Shown: positions 1 through 15,400 of the stretch, piece after piece | How positions within the stretch are numbered: position 1 is the first letter of the stretch | How the letters are laid out: every line of letters starts with the position of its first letter | NCBI GenBank assembly: GCA_039707465.1 | Contig: CM077644.1 | Coordinates: forward strand, 101,603,875-101,667,874 | From: Rhabdophis nuchalis | Taxonomy: Eukaryota > Chordata > Lepidosauria > Squamata > Natricidae | Length of the DNA stretch: 64,000 nt | Direction: 5' to 3' | The notes under the pieces: model-generated | Told to the model about the DNA's origin: nothing | Seen by the model: only the letters and a program-made list of their open reading frames with translations | Database searches by the model: none | Translations under genes and position numbers: made by a program

Positions 1-189
1 AAAGGCAAGATCAGGGCCAACCAAATCTAAGCAGGGATTCATTCCAACAGACATATTTCCTGGGACCTATTGCCTAAACAATAGGACTGAGAGCATGACA
101 ACTAAAATTCTTAAAACATCTGAAATATAAATTTCTCAAACTTTCCACCAACCACTAAACGATATTGCTTTTGTAAATAATGATCTTAC

Positions 190-445
190 CATGCTATTTA
201 TGTCTTTACTTTGTCTTTTTCTTCTATTAATGACTGACTTCCTTCCATTAATATTGCTACCAGAGAGGTACTGTGGTGAAAGGATAATGTTGCCATGCAT
301 CTTTGAATAGGGAGTTTGGGGAATATATAGATTCTGTCTAAAAAGACAGAGCATAAGAAAATAAAAAAATGTTCATACAATAGAGAGAGAGAGAGAGCGG
401 GAGAGAGAGCGGGTCATAAATTTAATAATAATAATAATAATAATT

Positions 446-483
<38 letters not shown>

Positions 484-3400
484 TATTATTATTATTATTA
501 TTATTATTACATTCCATGTTTAATATGCAAATGGTAAAAACCTGCCAATCCAACAATTTAAATCAATATGTTAATAATGCACTATTTGTCAGATTGCTTT
601 CAGGCATTTATGCACAATGGAAAAGACATCCAACAATTATAATTTTTCCTTTTAACTTAAATATATCCGCGTAATTAATGTTTCAACAAAGTACAAGTTT
701 GCACAATTGACTATTGATTGGTTCAAACTATAACAGACCTTACCTGTCACGTCTGTCTATAAGATTTTCTCTCTGTTCTTCTTTACAAATCCTTTGATAG
801 GCAATGCAATTATTTTGAAACGAACCTGAAAATAATTATATTTCATTAAATAAACACATTTGCAGTTCTTGCCCTAAATATCAAAACATTTTGAATTATT
901 ATAATGCTGCATTTTAATTATTAGAAAAGGTGGCTCGGAAGATAGTAGATAATAAGATAGTAATAGTAATAGAAGATAGTAATACAATCTTTTGCTAGGA
1001 GATGGCAACTATGAAAAGATTAATACTATGGGCCAAATTCTGCTTTACTGTGTTCAAACTTTTTCTACCGCAAAACAAAATACGTTGCAACATATGGAGA
1101 CCTTGACTTATGACCAATCGTCTTTCATGTGACTGCATTTACAGCAGTTTATAGCATCCTGGATTCAAGTGACATGATATTTTTATGTTTTGCTGAAAAT
1201 TGGAGAGAGTGATTTTCTGCAAAAATGCCCCACAGTGAACAATTTGGCTCTATTAAGGTCGTAAATTGAGGACTAGCGATATAAACTGAAATGTATAATG
1301 GTTTTGGGATTTTTTTGGCTGCAAACTCTGTTTTCACAGATTAGTTCTGTAAAAGCAAAGTAATCATTTGAGTCTGCTCCATCATGGGGAGGTCAGTCTC
1401 ACCCAGAATAGGCAATTTACCATAATCCTAAACCCAAAATTTTTCACCAGCTTTATGGTTCATTGTTCACTTTTTAGGTATGGTTTAGTTATAGATAGCT
1501 AATATAACTGCTAAATTGAATTACACAATACATTGCAAGACTGCAGCGAATGAAGTATGAAGGGGAAACGTTATTCTGGGGGCCCTGCAGCCATGTATAT
1601 TATACCTATTTGACATTAAATCCAATGGACCTTTTTTCTAGGTTTGCATCTAAATTCAGAAAAAAAAACCTCATTTAAGGAGTTTTTTTGCCAGCATCTC
1701 TCCAAATCACCCTTTGAATCTAGAATCCTTCAAAGCCATAATATGTTAAGAATGGGATTGCCCTTGCAAAATGATTCAGAAGCTCCAGGTGGTACATAAT
1801 CGTATCTTTTTTGTCCATAGTGAATGTGTCAATTTTGACCCAGGTACATGACCTTAAATTCACTACTGAGTTCCTAAAAGCTTGTGAATTAGCACATCCT
1901 CTCAAATCAACCTGGTCATGCCTTCAGAAGTTGTAGAGGTTCATCACTGGAGGTTTATAAGAAATGACTAGACAGCCACCTATCTGAAATGGTATAGGGT
2001 CTCCTGCTTGAACAAGAATTGGACTAGAGGACTTCAAGATCTCTTCCAGCTCTATTCTGATTGGATTGAATTAGCAGGCCTCCCTGATTTCTTCTATAAG
2101 AAACATATAAGTCAACTACAGTTTTTTTCTACAATGGAATTTTGGAATTCTAAGCTGTAATCTATTAAGTGTGAAATAAAATATTGTATGAGTAAATGAA
2201 TGCATGGGTGTGTATGTTTGTGTATGTATACCTGGAGAGATACATTTATAAGCCTCTCTATTCTTCTATGCTTAGATTTTAGGTTGCTTTATTATACTGG
2301 ATTTGTAACATTTGTGTATACTTCTCTTTCCTGGATGAAGACATGCTAGGTATTTTACCTTTATTTAGTTCTTTGTGTCCATGATGGATCCATGATCCAT
2401 GATGTTTAATTTGATGTTTCAGGTCAACTTTATTAGATGAACTTTCTTGTAGGTCACAGAATGAAATGTCTTCTATTTCATTACCTAGCCCACAAAAGTT
2501 ATACAGCCATGTTAGACACTATAAATGTATCAACCTTAAAGTATGAGTGCGTATAATGTATTTCATTATTGCATTTTTTATCATTTATCATTGATGGCAC
2601 AGTCATTAAAGAGCCCCAATATTAACCATAGTATATTAATTAATAATACGGCAAAAATTGGTTGCCATGACCACCAGTTGATGCATGAACTGAACTAAGT
2701 TAGGCCTTTGCCTAGCTAAAAGATATCACTTCATCTTCTATCTATAAAACAATTTTTAAGCAATGTCTACAAACCAAATAGGCTTATTTGTAAAATGTTG
2801 ATATGAATAGGCACATGCATAGATCCAAATACGATAAACAAGTCAATTACTCACTTTAGAAAACTATAATTTTAATAGCCTAAATAGCTGTCAGCTGTTT
2901 CAAGCTGGCAAGTTTAAGCTCACTGGTTTTTATTGCAAATGCACTAAAGCAATTTGTGTAAAATATTTCTGAATATTATTTAATGTTTTCTGTGAAATAT
3001 TAGTTAATAATAACAACATTGAACATGGTGCAAGTCCTACACCTAGCAAGTTATGAGTAAAATAATATAGAGCATTATTCATGGTATAGCAAGAAGTTCA
3101 ACAAGAATGCAGTTGCCTACAAGCATTTGCAGAGGCAATCTACTATAAATAATGTAAAGAATATTATTGAGCTGCCCTTCTATCGGATTCAAAAGTAGGA
3201 TGGCTAGATTTACTAATGTAAATGCCTTTATGTTAAGGGAAAGAATATAAAAAGGTAGTTTGGAATAATGAAGGGGATGTGATAAAAGTTGTCTTTTGGA
3301 ATTTCAGATTTGTCACCTTACAAACTCAGTACATTATTTGGCTTCCCAAACAACTTGTGTTCAGTCCCATTTTTGTTAGTGCATTTACTGAAAGGCCACA

Positions 3401-6400
3401 GAAGGAAAAGTCTGTTTCTTATGTGGAATTAAATTTGTCACTAAGAACAAGCTGACCCAATGAATTCTTTCCATGGTTTAATTTCAATTTCATTATCTTA
3501 AGTGACATGATTTATATGGTTGTAGAAGGAGATCCTAATTCATTAAGAGATTGTGAATAAATCAAAGGACATGCAGGATTACTGTATTTTTCGGAGTATA
3601 AGACGCACCCAGGTTTTGAAGAGGCAATTTTTTTTAAAAAGTAGGTAGATAGAGGGATAGAGAGGGACAGAAAGAGAGAGAAATACTGTAGGTAGGTAGG
3701 GAGAGAGAGAGAATAGGTAGGTACAGTAGGTAGATAGATAAAGGGCGGGAGAGAGAGAGAGAAATACAGTAGGTAGGGAGAGAGAGTGTAGGTAGAGGGA
3801 TAGAGAGAAATAGAGAAATACAGTAGATAGGGAGAGAGTGTAGATAGGTAGAGGGATAGAGAGAGAGAAATAAAGAGAAATACAGTAGATAGGTAGGGAG
3901 AGAGTAGATAGGTATATAGAGGGGGGAGAGAAATACAGTAGATAGGTAGGAAGGAAGAGAGTGTAGATAGGTAGGTAGAGGGATAGAGAGAGAAAGAGAA
4001 ATACAGTAGGAAGGTAGAAGGAGAGAGAGAGAGAGAAATACAGTCGGTAGGTAGGGAGAGAGTGTATAGATAGGTAGACGGATAGAGAGAGAGAAAGAGA
4101 GAAATACAGTAGATAGGGAGAGAGAGTAGGTAGGTAGGTATATAGAAGGGGGAGAGAAATACAGTAGATAGGAAGAGAGAGTGTAGATAGGTAGGTAGAG
4201 GGATAGAAAGAGAGAGAAATACAGTAGATAGGTAGGTAGGTAGATAGATGTTTCCAGGTATATTTACCCATGTGCTGGAGAAGGAAATCACTGACCACTT
4301 TTGGAACTAATCTTTTTTTCTGCAGGCACAGTACTTGACCAACGTAATTCTCTTCAATCACTCTAACTAAACAGCTTTCCGAAAGGGGAAAAAAAACCTT
4401 TTTGCACTGTGCAAACCTCCCCCAAACGGCCCGTTTTTTGTGAAAATAGGCCCTTTTTTTTCAAATAAAACGCATGAATAGCCTTGGGGGGGGGCTTGCA
4501 GAGTGCTCCTGGGGGGGTGGGGGGCCCCAAAATGAGGAAAAATGCCCCCTTTTTACACTGTGCAAACCTCCCCCAAATGGCCTTTTTTCACGAAAATGGG
4601 CCTTTTTTTTTTCCAAATAAAAGGCATGAATAGCCTTGGGGGGGCTTGCAGAGTGCTCCTGGGGGGGTCAAAAATGAGCAAAAAACTGGCACATTTATCG
4701 TAAAAACGCCCTGGTTTTTGCTCATTTCTGTCCTCCCCAGCCCCCAGGAGCTCTCTGGAAGCTTCCATAAGGGTATGCGCATGGCCATTTTGGTGAAGGG
4801 GGCGGAGTTTCAGCAGGCAAAAAAATGCTGTATTCAATGTATAAGACGCACCCAGATTTTCAGCCTCTTTTTAGAGGGAAAAAAGGTGCGTCTTATACTC
4901 TGAAAAATACGGTAGTTTGCCTAAGTGCTTGGTGTTTTTATAAGAGAGAAGTGAGTATCACAATTTCCTAAATGCTCTGCTAGTTCTGATATAAGAAATT
5001 TGTTGTGACCTGAAGATTGAAAAAATTACCACAAGGTTTCTTTCATATATACTGGATTCAAGGCTATCTGAAAATCCCAACCCTTTCTTTGATGGAGAGC
5101 AATTTTTTTGAGAGGCTAAAGAAACTTCAGTCTTATTTTAACTGAATTTAAATAAATGACACCTTATATACCTGTTACATCTAAATCTGGTTTTCCTTCA
5201 AAGAAGATTGGAAATCTTTCACAATCAGAATGCCCTCGTGTTGTTTTTCTGTATTCTGTTGTTTTATTTCTAGATTAAAAATAAAATATAACACTGCTTT
5301 CACTGAAATTTAACAGCAAACATACAGATAATGATGCAATCCCATGCAAGTTTATGCAAAAATAAATCTTGCTAATCTTAATTATCTTCTTCCTAGAAAA
5401 GTTTTTCTTGAAATCTAATAATCACTTATCTGGGAGTATACATATATGATTCAGTTGACCTCATTTATCAGTAAATGGGTAGGCTTGCAATTTAAGTCTG
5501 TAAGGTAAACTATCTTGGGTTTTTTGCATCTTATATTGATAAGGATGCTGATTTGCTTCATACTAACCTATTAGAATAACAGGAGCATATTTTATTTCTT
5601 GATAACTGCATTTTCAATGTAGGATGAATAATAATTTTAGACTTATCAGTAGAATGTCTCACTTTCTCAAAGTTATCTGAAGCTGACCTTCCTATGGAAA
5701 ATATTACAGGTTAAAAAAACTGATTAATGGATGCTTCTTATTCAAATGATTTAATTACTTATTAAAACACAAATGTTTATTTTTATCTTGTTCTACCTTT
5801 TTCATTCAGTAAAGTGCAATCAACCTCATTAGATTCTTTGCTGATTAAATTTGCTAGAACTGAAGATCTTATTTGAAGATCATTTAAATTCCTAATGGAA
5901 ATGAAAAGAAGATTAGCATTGTGTAGTATCAGATTACTATCCAAGATATTGGAACTTAATTGGATCGATATTCTGATACTTGGCCAATTGTAGCAACACA
6001 TGAATAAATACTTACCACCAATAGATATAATTCTATTTATAAAAAGCTCTGAACTTTATATAGTGAAATTGTCATACTGGACAATATTTGGTTTTGGTTC
6101 AAGAGAACAATGCCTAAAAATGAAAAATTATGAGAAAGGAAAAAATAGCAAATTTAATATATTTTGGGAAGTTACCTATCTGTATTTTCTTGTTCATTGT
6201 TGTAATTCTCTTTTGTTTTATAGGATCTGTGGTATTGGTCATATTTTTCTTTCTAAAATATAAAAATAAAATAAAATTTAGAGTGGTTAATAAATTAAGC
6301 AATAAGAATGACAGATAACTTAGCACATTCATGTAATTTATAGCAATGTACCTTATTACTATAATTTATTGAACCATTGAGCAGATTAAATATGAACTTG

Positions 6401-9400
6401 ACTTACAAGAATATGCTTATTTGTTTGTTGTCTTGCTTTGTCCACAGATGACATTGTTTTTAAATGGATATTTTTCTTCTTCAGTTCTAGATGACTATGG
6501 AAAAAGCAAAATATGAATCTTTAAACATTTCTTTCTTAATGTCTTCCTTTTTTCTAATAAGAATGTTGTTTAATTTCAACCCTCATAGCAAGTTTTTTTC
6601 ACCTTTGAAGAGTATTATTATACTTGTCCCAATCCTAGATACAGATTTAAAGAAAGCTGTAGTGAAGGTCATTTTATAACAAACCTTTAATCATATTCTA
6701 AAAAAAAAAAGATTAAAATCTTCCGCAGCAATCACTTAATTTATGTAACAGGCATTTAGAAAAAAAATAATCAGTATAACAAGTCATGTGAGTCCAGAAA
6801 AGCTGACACAAACAAATGGAAAATAATTAAATTTCCTCAAACTGATGTCATGCCGATTGGTATTTAAAGAAAAAAAACCAACATTCTTAATTTATACTGA
6901 GTCAGACATAAAAGAACACGCTGAATTCTAAGTATAGTAATATATTTATATAATTTCAAGTTTTAATGCATTCCATTCTTTCCCGCAAGACTAAATTTCA
7001 GCTTGTATTTGAGATACCTCAATTGGTAAGCCATTTTTAATGTTTATTTTTACACTAAACACTAAACATAACATAACATAGTCTTCTTTTCAATTTATCT
7101 TTGAAAAGTAACCAATAGCTTATTACACCTTTACTTGGAATATTATTTCAACTAAGCCAGAGGGACATCCTTACTAAATTTAATTGTCTTCAGTGATTAT
7201 CATAAAAGTTCAACCTTACATTTGCTGGAATGGATGGTTGCTGTCACCTTGTATAGATTTTTTATATGCCTTTTGTGGAGTTCCTTCTATAGGATGATTT
7301 TTTTTCTTCCAGTAGTTCTCATTTTGGGGAATGTTTAGTCCTGCAATATTTCTATTTGGAGATTCATTGGTACTTGTAATCAAAGGACTCTAAAAGAAGC
7401 ATAAGAGAAAAATAGGAAGTACAATACATCTATTTAAAACATGCAAAAATAAATGTATTGAAAGTGCTCTGTCTTTGTTTTAAAAATGCTGATTAAGATT
7501 AAAGTATATAACCTAGCTTGCCATAAAACCTGCATAAGTGAGAAAATATTTTTGTTGAAGAAACAGCTGTAATTTTGAAAAGAATTTTCTTGATGAAATT
7601 AACAGAAACAAAACACTTATAAGGGTCAGTGTCTACTAAATGTCAGAAAATGATTTTTTAAATTCCTTTGGATTGAAGACTACATTGATTTTCTTTCTTC
7701 AGTAATCAGTCTTTAAGACTTACAAAATACGGGATAATGGATTACCGCAGAATAGCTTGAACAAGTAGGAGATGGGGGGGATCTGAGGGACGGTGATGTT
7801 ACATATGTTGAGGAATATGAAGCGAATGTCTTCTCAATTTTCTCTTTGATATCATCAAGGAACATCCCAAGTTTAAATATTTCCCCTTCTACTTTTCTAA
7901 ATAAAACAAAAAACAAAAAAACCCACTCACAACTATATATAACATTAATTTTGCTCTGTTCTTTTATTATTAGATGTTATCAGATGTAAGATATGAAACA
8001 ATAAAAAAATAAATGAGAAATTGGAAATTGAAATGCTACTTTTATGATAGATAATGTTTAATATTTGCTGAAAACAGTGAAGTTGATTGGTAAAATACAA
8101 AATGTCAGCAGTGATGAAAATACTAGTTAGATTTAGCAAGAAACAGTTTAGTTTTAGACAGCTTAGACAGTTCTATAGACAACCAAGAAGAAAAATGGGC
8201 TCTATACTATGAAATAGTAATGGCATAGTTTTGATCTTCCAGCTATATTTTTTTATGTTGCTACATCTTTTAATAGCAATAAAGTTACCTGTAGAAAAAA
8301 TTTACCTGCTCTTACTACTATACTTTTATCTGTGACAATGGGGTGAGTTGGGGTGACAATGGGGTGCTATCTATCTATTCAGTTATTTTACATTTTGGGT
8401 TGTTCATAGTTATAATTGTCACTTTATAATGATAAAGTATTAAATATTTACCCAACAAAAAAGATAATTACAGTAAATACTGGATTTGGAAAGGCTTCAA
8501 ATACACATTTTTAACTGAAAGCATCTATAGGTTTTATTTTTAGGTACAGAGGATTAGATTGCAATATTAACAAAATAGTATAGTAAAAAAAATAGCTATG
8601 CTATTTTAAAACATTAATACTGGACCTGTTAGGATCAAATTTTCCAATAGTTCTTGATGAATGCTTATGGTTCTGAAGTTGCAAAGCATAATGCTTTTCC
8701 TTGGTAGCTACATAATTATGTTCCAGTTGCTCCAGTTGTTCTTTTAAAAGTTGCAAAAACTTCATTAAAAAATAATAAAATCATTTAATTCCATATTAAT
8801 TTTACTATAAATCTATTCAATAATCTATTCCATTAATAGAAATTGAAATGTCAAATTATCCTCAGATATATAATACCAATAATTTTGGAAGAAACAATAT
8901 AAACAAAATTATTAAATCTGAATGACATTAAACTTTCTAAATTAATTTCCAGTTTTAAATGTTGCCAAAAGTGACCCATCAAACTCATTCCTTGAGCACC
9001 GTTATAATTTTGCTGCTTCACTACTTAAGTACCTATGAAAATAAGCACTTGTTAAAATGTCAAAATGGTACATTACTCTACAGAATTCTACATGCCCTTT
9101 TCATGCAGGAGATGTCCATGCACATATAGGCTTCTGAATCCAATTTAACAGAAGAAGAGCAAGCATCACACAAAACAGTAACTTCATACATCTATTTGCT
9201 CTCTAGAAGTGGTCATAGTGGTGCATTACTACAGGGCTAGGAACTCTGTATACTAGCGGTTTCCATTCTGTCATACAAGACTATACTGAGTCCAACTATT
9301 TTGTTAACTTTCAACATAGGGTATTCAAGTCATAGTTACATTCACCCATTTACATCTCAAAATGTATGCAGTAAATTAGCTTTTTATATTATAGTATTCT

Positions 9401-12400
9401 GAAATAATAAAAATCACAGTATTGCTTATATAGACAAAAGACTGAATCCAAGCTGCCACAGCAATTCTAACTCTACCAAAGGCCAGTGTAGGAAGACTGA
9501 AATTGTGTTGTTATGTGAATAATTTCAGGGATTGCTATATTAATTAACATTTTCCTATCATAGAAAACCAAGCTCCCATAACAGCTGAAACAGGGTGTGT
9601 AAAGAGAAATTTTGAATTCAAAACTTCCTTATTGTCTGATAAAGTCGTCTAGACTACTGTAATGCTCTCTACATGGGGCTCCCCTTAAGGTGCACCCGAA
9701 GGCTACAGCTGGTCTAGAGCGCAGGCAGTTTTGGGAGCTACCAGGTACTCCCACGTAACACCGCTCCTGCGCGAGTTGCACTGGCTGCCTGTGGCCTTTC
9801 GGGTGCGTTTCAAGGTGTTGGTCACCATCTTTAAAGCGCTCCATGGCACAGGACCTAGTTATTTGCAGGATCGTATCCTGCCCCATACATCCCTTCGTCC
9901 GATTCGCTCTCACAGAGAGGGACTTCTCTGGATGCCGTCCACTAGGCAATGCCAGCGGGCGACGCCCAGGGGAAGGGCTTTCTCTGTGATGGGCCCGACC
10001 CTTTGGAACGACCTACCCCCCGATATTAGAACTGCCACGGACCTCCGCTCCTTCCGCCAAAAAGTTAAGACCCATTTGTTCCATCAGGCTGGCTTGGCCT
10101 AATTTATGCTTCTCACCCCAGTCTGTAATTTAAATTGTTTTATTTTGTTTTAGTGGGATATAGTTTTAACATTTTATAAATTTTGTACAGGGTTATTTAA
10201 TTCAATTTTTATTATGTATGTTCTGTTATGTGTTTTAGATGTTTTAATTTTCCTGTACACCACCCTGAGTCCCTTCGGGGAGAGGGGGCAGTCTAGAAAT
10301 TTAATAAAATAAATAAATAAATAAATAAAGTCACAGATTATCCCTCTTGTTTGTTTCAATGAAAAAAACAATTCAAAATACATCAATTTAATTAAGGAGG
10401 AAATGCTATAGGGTCAGGGCATAGAATAAATCAGTGGGTGTGTGAATGATGGGACTCTGCCATGTAACTTTCCTTTCAGCCTAGGGTTGCTTAATAAATT
10501 AAACTTAGTTCTTATGAAAAACAGATTAACAGAATAAGAGAGCTGAAAGGCACCTTGAAGGTCTTCTAGTTTAGTCCCCTGCTCAAGCAGGAAACCCTAT
10601 ACTATTTCAGACAAATGGTTCTCCAATTTCTTCTTAAAAACCTCCAGTGTTGGAGCAGGTACAACTTCTGGAGGAAAGTCATTCAATTGATTGTTATAAT
10701 TGTCAGGAAATTTCTCCTTAGTTCTAGATTGGTTCTCTCCTTGATTAATTTCCATCCATTGCTTCCTGTACTGCTTTCAGGTGCTTTAGAGAATAGATTG
10801 ACCCCCTCTTCTACATCAGAACTACATCATGGAAGTGGATTATCTTCAAATGGAGCTCCTGTCTTTTAAAAGTATATATAAAGTTGAATTTACCTGAAAA
10901 TGTTCTTGTACTGAAAATATGTTCTGTTTAATACACTCAGAAAACATTTCAACCTTTAAAAAAGGAAAGAAATACATTGCATTTGAATTTGCATACGTTA
11001 ATAAAATAGGTCAAGTTCCAAACATTTAAAAATTAACATGTGGCATTACATTTGCTTTCAGCTCTTCAGTTTGTTTCTTTAATATCTGTTCCGTGTCATC
11101 TGTTATATTTTGCAGAAAAGGAGTGTTCACAGATGGTTGTCTTATTGCATCAACTAACGGTAAAGAAGAAGTTATATTTTTAGACCGTGATTCTACAAAC
11201 AAAATTTAAAAAAGATTAATAAAAACTGGAAAATTTTCTCAAGGCAACAACCTGTTTTTTTTGTAAAGCCTATTTAAAGTACCTCGATGAGGGGCTTGGG
11301 AAAAATCAAACATGTGCTCCATAGGAATGGTTGCAGGAGAAAAGGCAGACATTTTGGAAGCTATTCCAGTACTTTGTGCTTCAATACTAAGTTCTGCTGT
11401 ATGTGAATTTGAACAAGGAGGTATCTGTGAAAATATATACATTCACTGAAAAGTGAAAAATCAGCATTAACAATATAAATCATTCACTTGCCTCTGTTAT
11501 CCCATCCTTTTAGCAGCCTCAAAAAATATTGTTGTAATTAAAAATAATTTCAAAACATTACCATATTTTCATCTCTATCTCTCTCTCTCTCTCTCTGTAT
11601 ATGTATATGTATATACATATACATATACATACTTGTGAACCTGGTGGCTTGGTGGCTAAAACATCTGCCTAGCATGTAATACAGCCCCGGTTCAAATCCC
11701 AGTAAGGGTATGGCTAGCTGATGAGAGCTAAAAAGCTTGAAATAGATCTATCCTAGTCTGCCTGATTTATTTATTTATCAGCTCGAAAACCTAACAAATA
11801 TATATATATATATATTATATATATATATATCAAAAACGTAACACACATATTAAAAAATTACAAAACGGAACTCATAGCTTTCTGTCTAGATGGATTTTGG
11901 TGATGAGCCGAAAGGCAGAAAAGGAGAGCAGTATGCTTCCTCCCTTAATTGGGGCTTAACAGGTTGTTGTGACACAAGTATATGCTTATCCTCCTGTCTC
12001 AGCTGATCAGGAAGAGAACCTGGTGGCTTAGTGGCTAATGCTTCTGCCTAACATGTAATACAGCCCCGGTTCAATTCCCAGTAAAGGTATGGCTAGCTGA
12101 TGAGAGCTAAAAAGCTCAAAATAGATCTATCCTAGTCTCCCTGATTTATTTATTGATCAGCTCAAAAACCTAACACACACACACACACACACACACAAAC
12201 GTGTGTGTGTGTGTTTGTGTGTGCAATGTTCTAAAAAAACCAGGCAAACACATAGATAAAATATTTCTAAAAACAATATGTGATCTGAAGAGAAACCACT
12301 TATTTTATATATAATTTCCTAATGTATTTTTCCCTCTGACTTATTTTATATATAAAATAAATCAGAGGGAAAAATACATTAGGAAATTAATTCTATTATC

Positions 12401-15400
12401 CCTGATTTCCCAATGAATAATTTTAATCCTTGGATGCTTTGAAAGAGAAACAAATTAAATTTTGAGACTGAAAGCTGTTGAATATCAAAGAGTAAAGCAA
12501 CAAACAGGAGAAAAAATTGGGGTGATTTTCAGAATTGGAGGAAGGAGAGGAATTAAGGGAATAAGGTGGACGATTGGGAATTAATTTAGGCATTATTTAA
12601 AACACCAGTGTTGCAATAAAACAAAGAAAATGGAGGATGTCAGCTAACTGGTTCTTTATTTTTCCTGCCCAACTTTTGAAAAATGAAATTTGTAAATATA
12701 TTAATCACAAACTGCAGCAGATTACAGACTTAAAGAAGTGCTGAGTTGCTCCACAAAAGTTAATTTGGCAATGGGGACTGAGATTTGCAATTCACAACCT
12801 GGGCCAGGAATATTTCAAGGAATTTCTCTTTCCTTAAGTACATGGTGCGGACTCTTTACTCACCTTCAGAAGCCCTCTTCCAAAACAGAAGTGTGATGTT
12901 ATCACAAACACAAAAGTTTCTTGAACTGAGGTGTCTTTTTTATGGAAAACTCTCCCTAGGAAAACATACTTTCATCTACGTCAATATATTTTCATTGCCA
13001 GGAAAAAACATCATTTCTGAACAAGATTTTAATATTTTTGTATTCAGTTTAATTTTAAATCCCCACTGTACCCTGCAAGAATAGAATTTCAGTTTGGTGA
13101 GCTATGTACCCTATATACAATTTGATAGCGCTTTAGAAAAAGAAAATACATTAATTTTTATTAAGAAGTCATCCTCAATAATAAAATTGATTTCTTATTC
13201 TGAGAGATTTACCTTAGGACTACTAAATCTTAGGTGATCGATATGATTTTGTACCTCAGCTTGTCTTGTCAGCACCTATAGTTTGAAAAGGTCATTTTTG
13301 AATGTGGTTAATATTTTCAGCATAACATTAGTAAGACAGGAGTCAGCACCATTTCAGGTTCCCCAAATCACCTTAAATCTTATGAGGGCTTAGCAATTTT
13401 ACTCTTAGATCTCACGGGGATTTGCATACCAATGCCTAAACAATGCCTCAAGATTTCATACATTTGAAGAAGTGTAGAATTAAAACAGTTTAATTTTGAT
13501 TGGTTGCAGGTATCATTTTGGACAGTTGAGCATCCATAGGCGCAGATTTGCTGATCTATGTCATAGGATACTCAAAAGCATTCTAACTTCTATAGTCAGT
13601 AAACTTCTAACAAGTACTGCAAGAACTGTGAAGGGGGGGAAAAGAGAACTTGGTTCAGAAAAAAATCAGAATAAAACACATGTCATTAGACAAGAGAACA
13701 ACATATATCAACTGTAGTTTTATTTATTATTTATTAAAATCCATATGGCTATCAAACTGGACAGATTCAAGGCAGCATACATTAAAACCTAAAAAAATAT
13801 CAGAATGCAGAAAATATGAAAATGAAATGATGTAATGGGAAAGTACATTACAAACATAGAAAGAAAGGAAGACTGGAAAACGAGCCCTTTCTAACACATA
13901 ATATGGCTGAAAATGCCAAATGAAAGAAGAGTCATGAGTCAATATATTGTCATAAATTAGCTACTACTGTAATATTACCAGAGATTTATACTGGAAATAA
14001 TAGATGAATGATTTGGAAACTAGGAATTGTTAGTATAAATAAAAATAATTTATGTTATTATGATAAAAAACAATTAAAATTATTTTCACAGTAACCAGTG
14101 ATTTCCAAGGCTGATTCCAGAATAGCAATAGACTCTACTAAAAAAAACCAATAAGGTGGGCATGGAATAGGCAAAAAATCAGAAACTAGTCTTAATGTGT
14201 AATTTTTATTTGTTAAAGTTCCACTGAATTTCAGTTTATTTAAATATTATTTAGCACATGTATGTCACACTGCATTTATTGCAGTATAATTGTATGTATA
14301 TTTATTAAGAAACATTCTATTAATAAGACTATTAAAGTGATTTAGGATTACAATCCCCCCCAATCAAGAATCTAGAATCCCCTTGCATTTAATTTAAATT
14401 AGCAAATGTTTAAAGTAGGTTTCCAGTATTGATTTGGAGATCTAACTCAAAAATCAGTGATTGAATGTATCCATATATAATATACTAGTATATATGCAGG
14501 TAAATCACTTTTAATCTACCTCTAGCTGTTGATCAAGTTCAAAAGTTCCATTTTCGTCTTCTTGATTTCTGATTGTATCAGATTCCAAAAATGTAAATGC
14601 TTCTACAACATCTTTATCGAGCAAATTTGTGGAAGATTTCGTTCTTTTAAATACAAAGCTTTCATTATTTCTTTTTAATTCTTTGACTTTTGGAGAAATC
14701 TCAGAGGAATCGTGAAGTCTATAATAAACCTGGTGTTCATTGCATTGGGGATTATGAAAATTTTCAGTGTTATCCAGAAAGTATTGTTGATTTTGATACT
14801 CTTTGTGGGTAGAGGTATAATTTAAGTCTTCATTAAGTCTTCCAGGTTCCTTCTGAATTAGAAATTGTGAGTCATCCATGTTGCAGTATTTGCTGTTACA
14901 AACAAGAGCACCCTCATCTATTAAAGATAGCTTATCTTGAGTCAAATCCCAATTTTTGACAATTAAGTTACAACTTACTTTCCTTTCACTATTCTTTATT
15001 TCTTCTTCAGGGGAAAATATCCCTGTATTTTCTGAACTCTTATTTTTTATTAGCACTGTTTCATCAAAACTATCAGTAAACGATATCTCTGGGATTGTCT
15101 CAGAATCAATTAATTGGTATGTTAAGTCTTCTGTTGGAAAATGACGTAAAAGGACATCTGACATTTTTGAGTTGGAAAACTCTTCATTTCTTCCTGAACT
15201 GGTAAAACCGCCAACTTGTATTTCCTTTCCTGATGTCATGGTAAATTCTATGTCATTTCTTTTTGTCAATAGCATCGTATTTACTTTCCTTTGAGACAAT
15301 TGCTTTTTGCAGTCTGAATTTTCTTTTGACAGACTGCTGATAGAAGATGTCAATGTGGAAACAGTTGGGGAAACATATTCTACATAAATAAATTCTTCTA

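Noticed and set aside
421..510. Regular spacing suggestive of a CRISPR-like array
   Set aside because: These are trinucleotide microsatellites without spacers, in a vertebrate genome.
11645..11700. Possible tRNA gene (A and B boxes present)
   Set aside because: The same sequence recurs at 12016 with a long non-tRNA body and no closed cloverleaf. It is a SINE.
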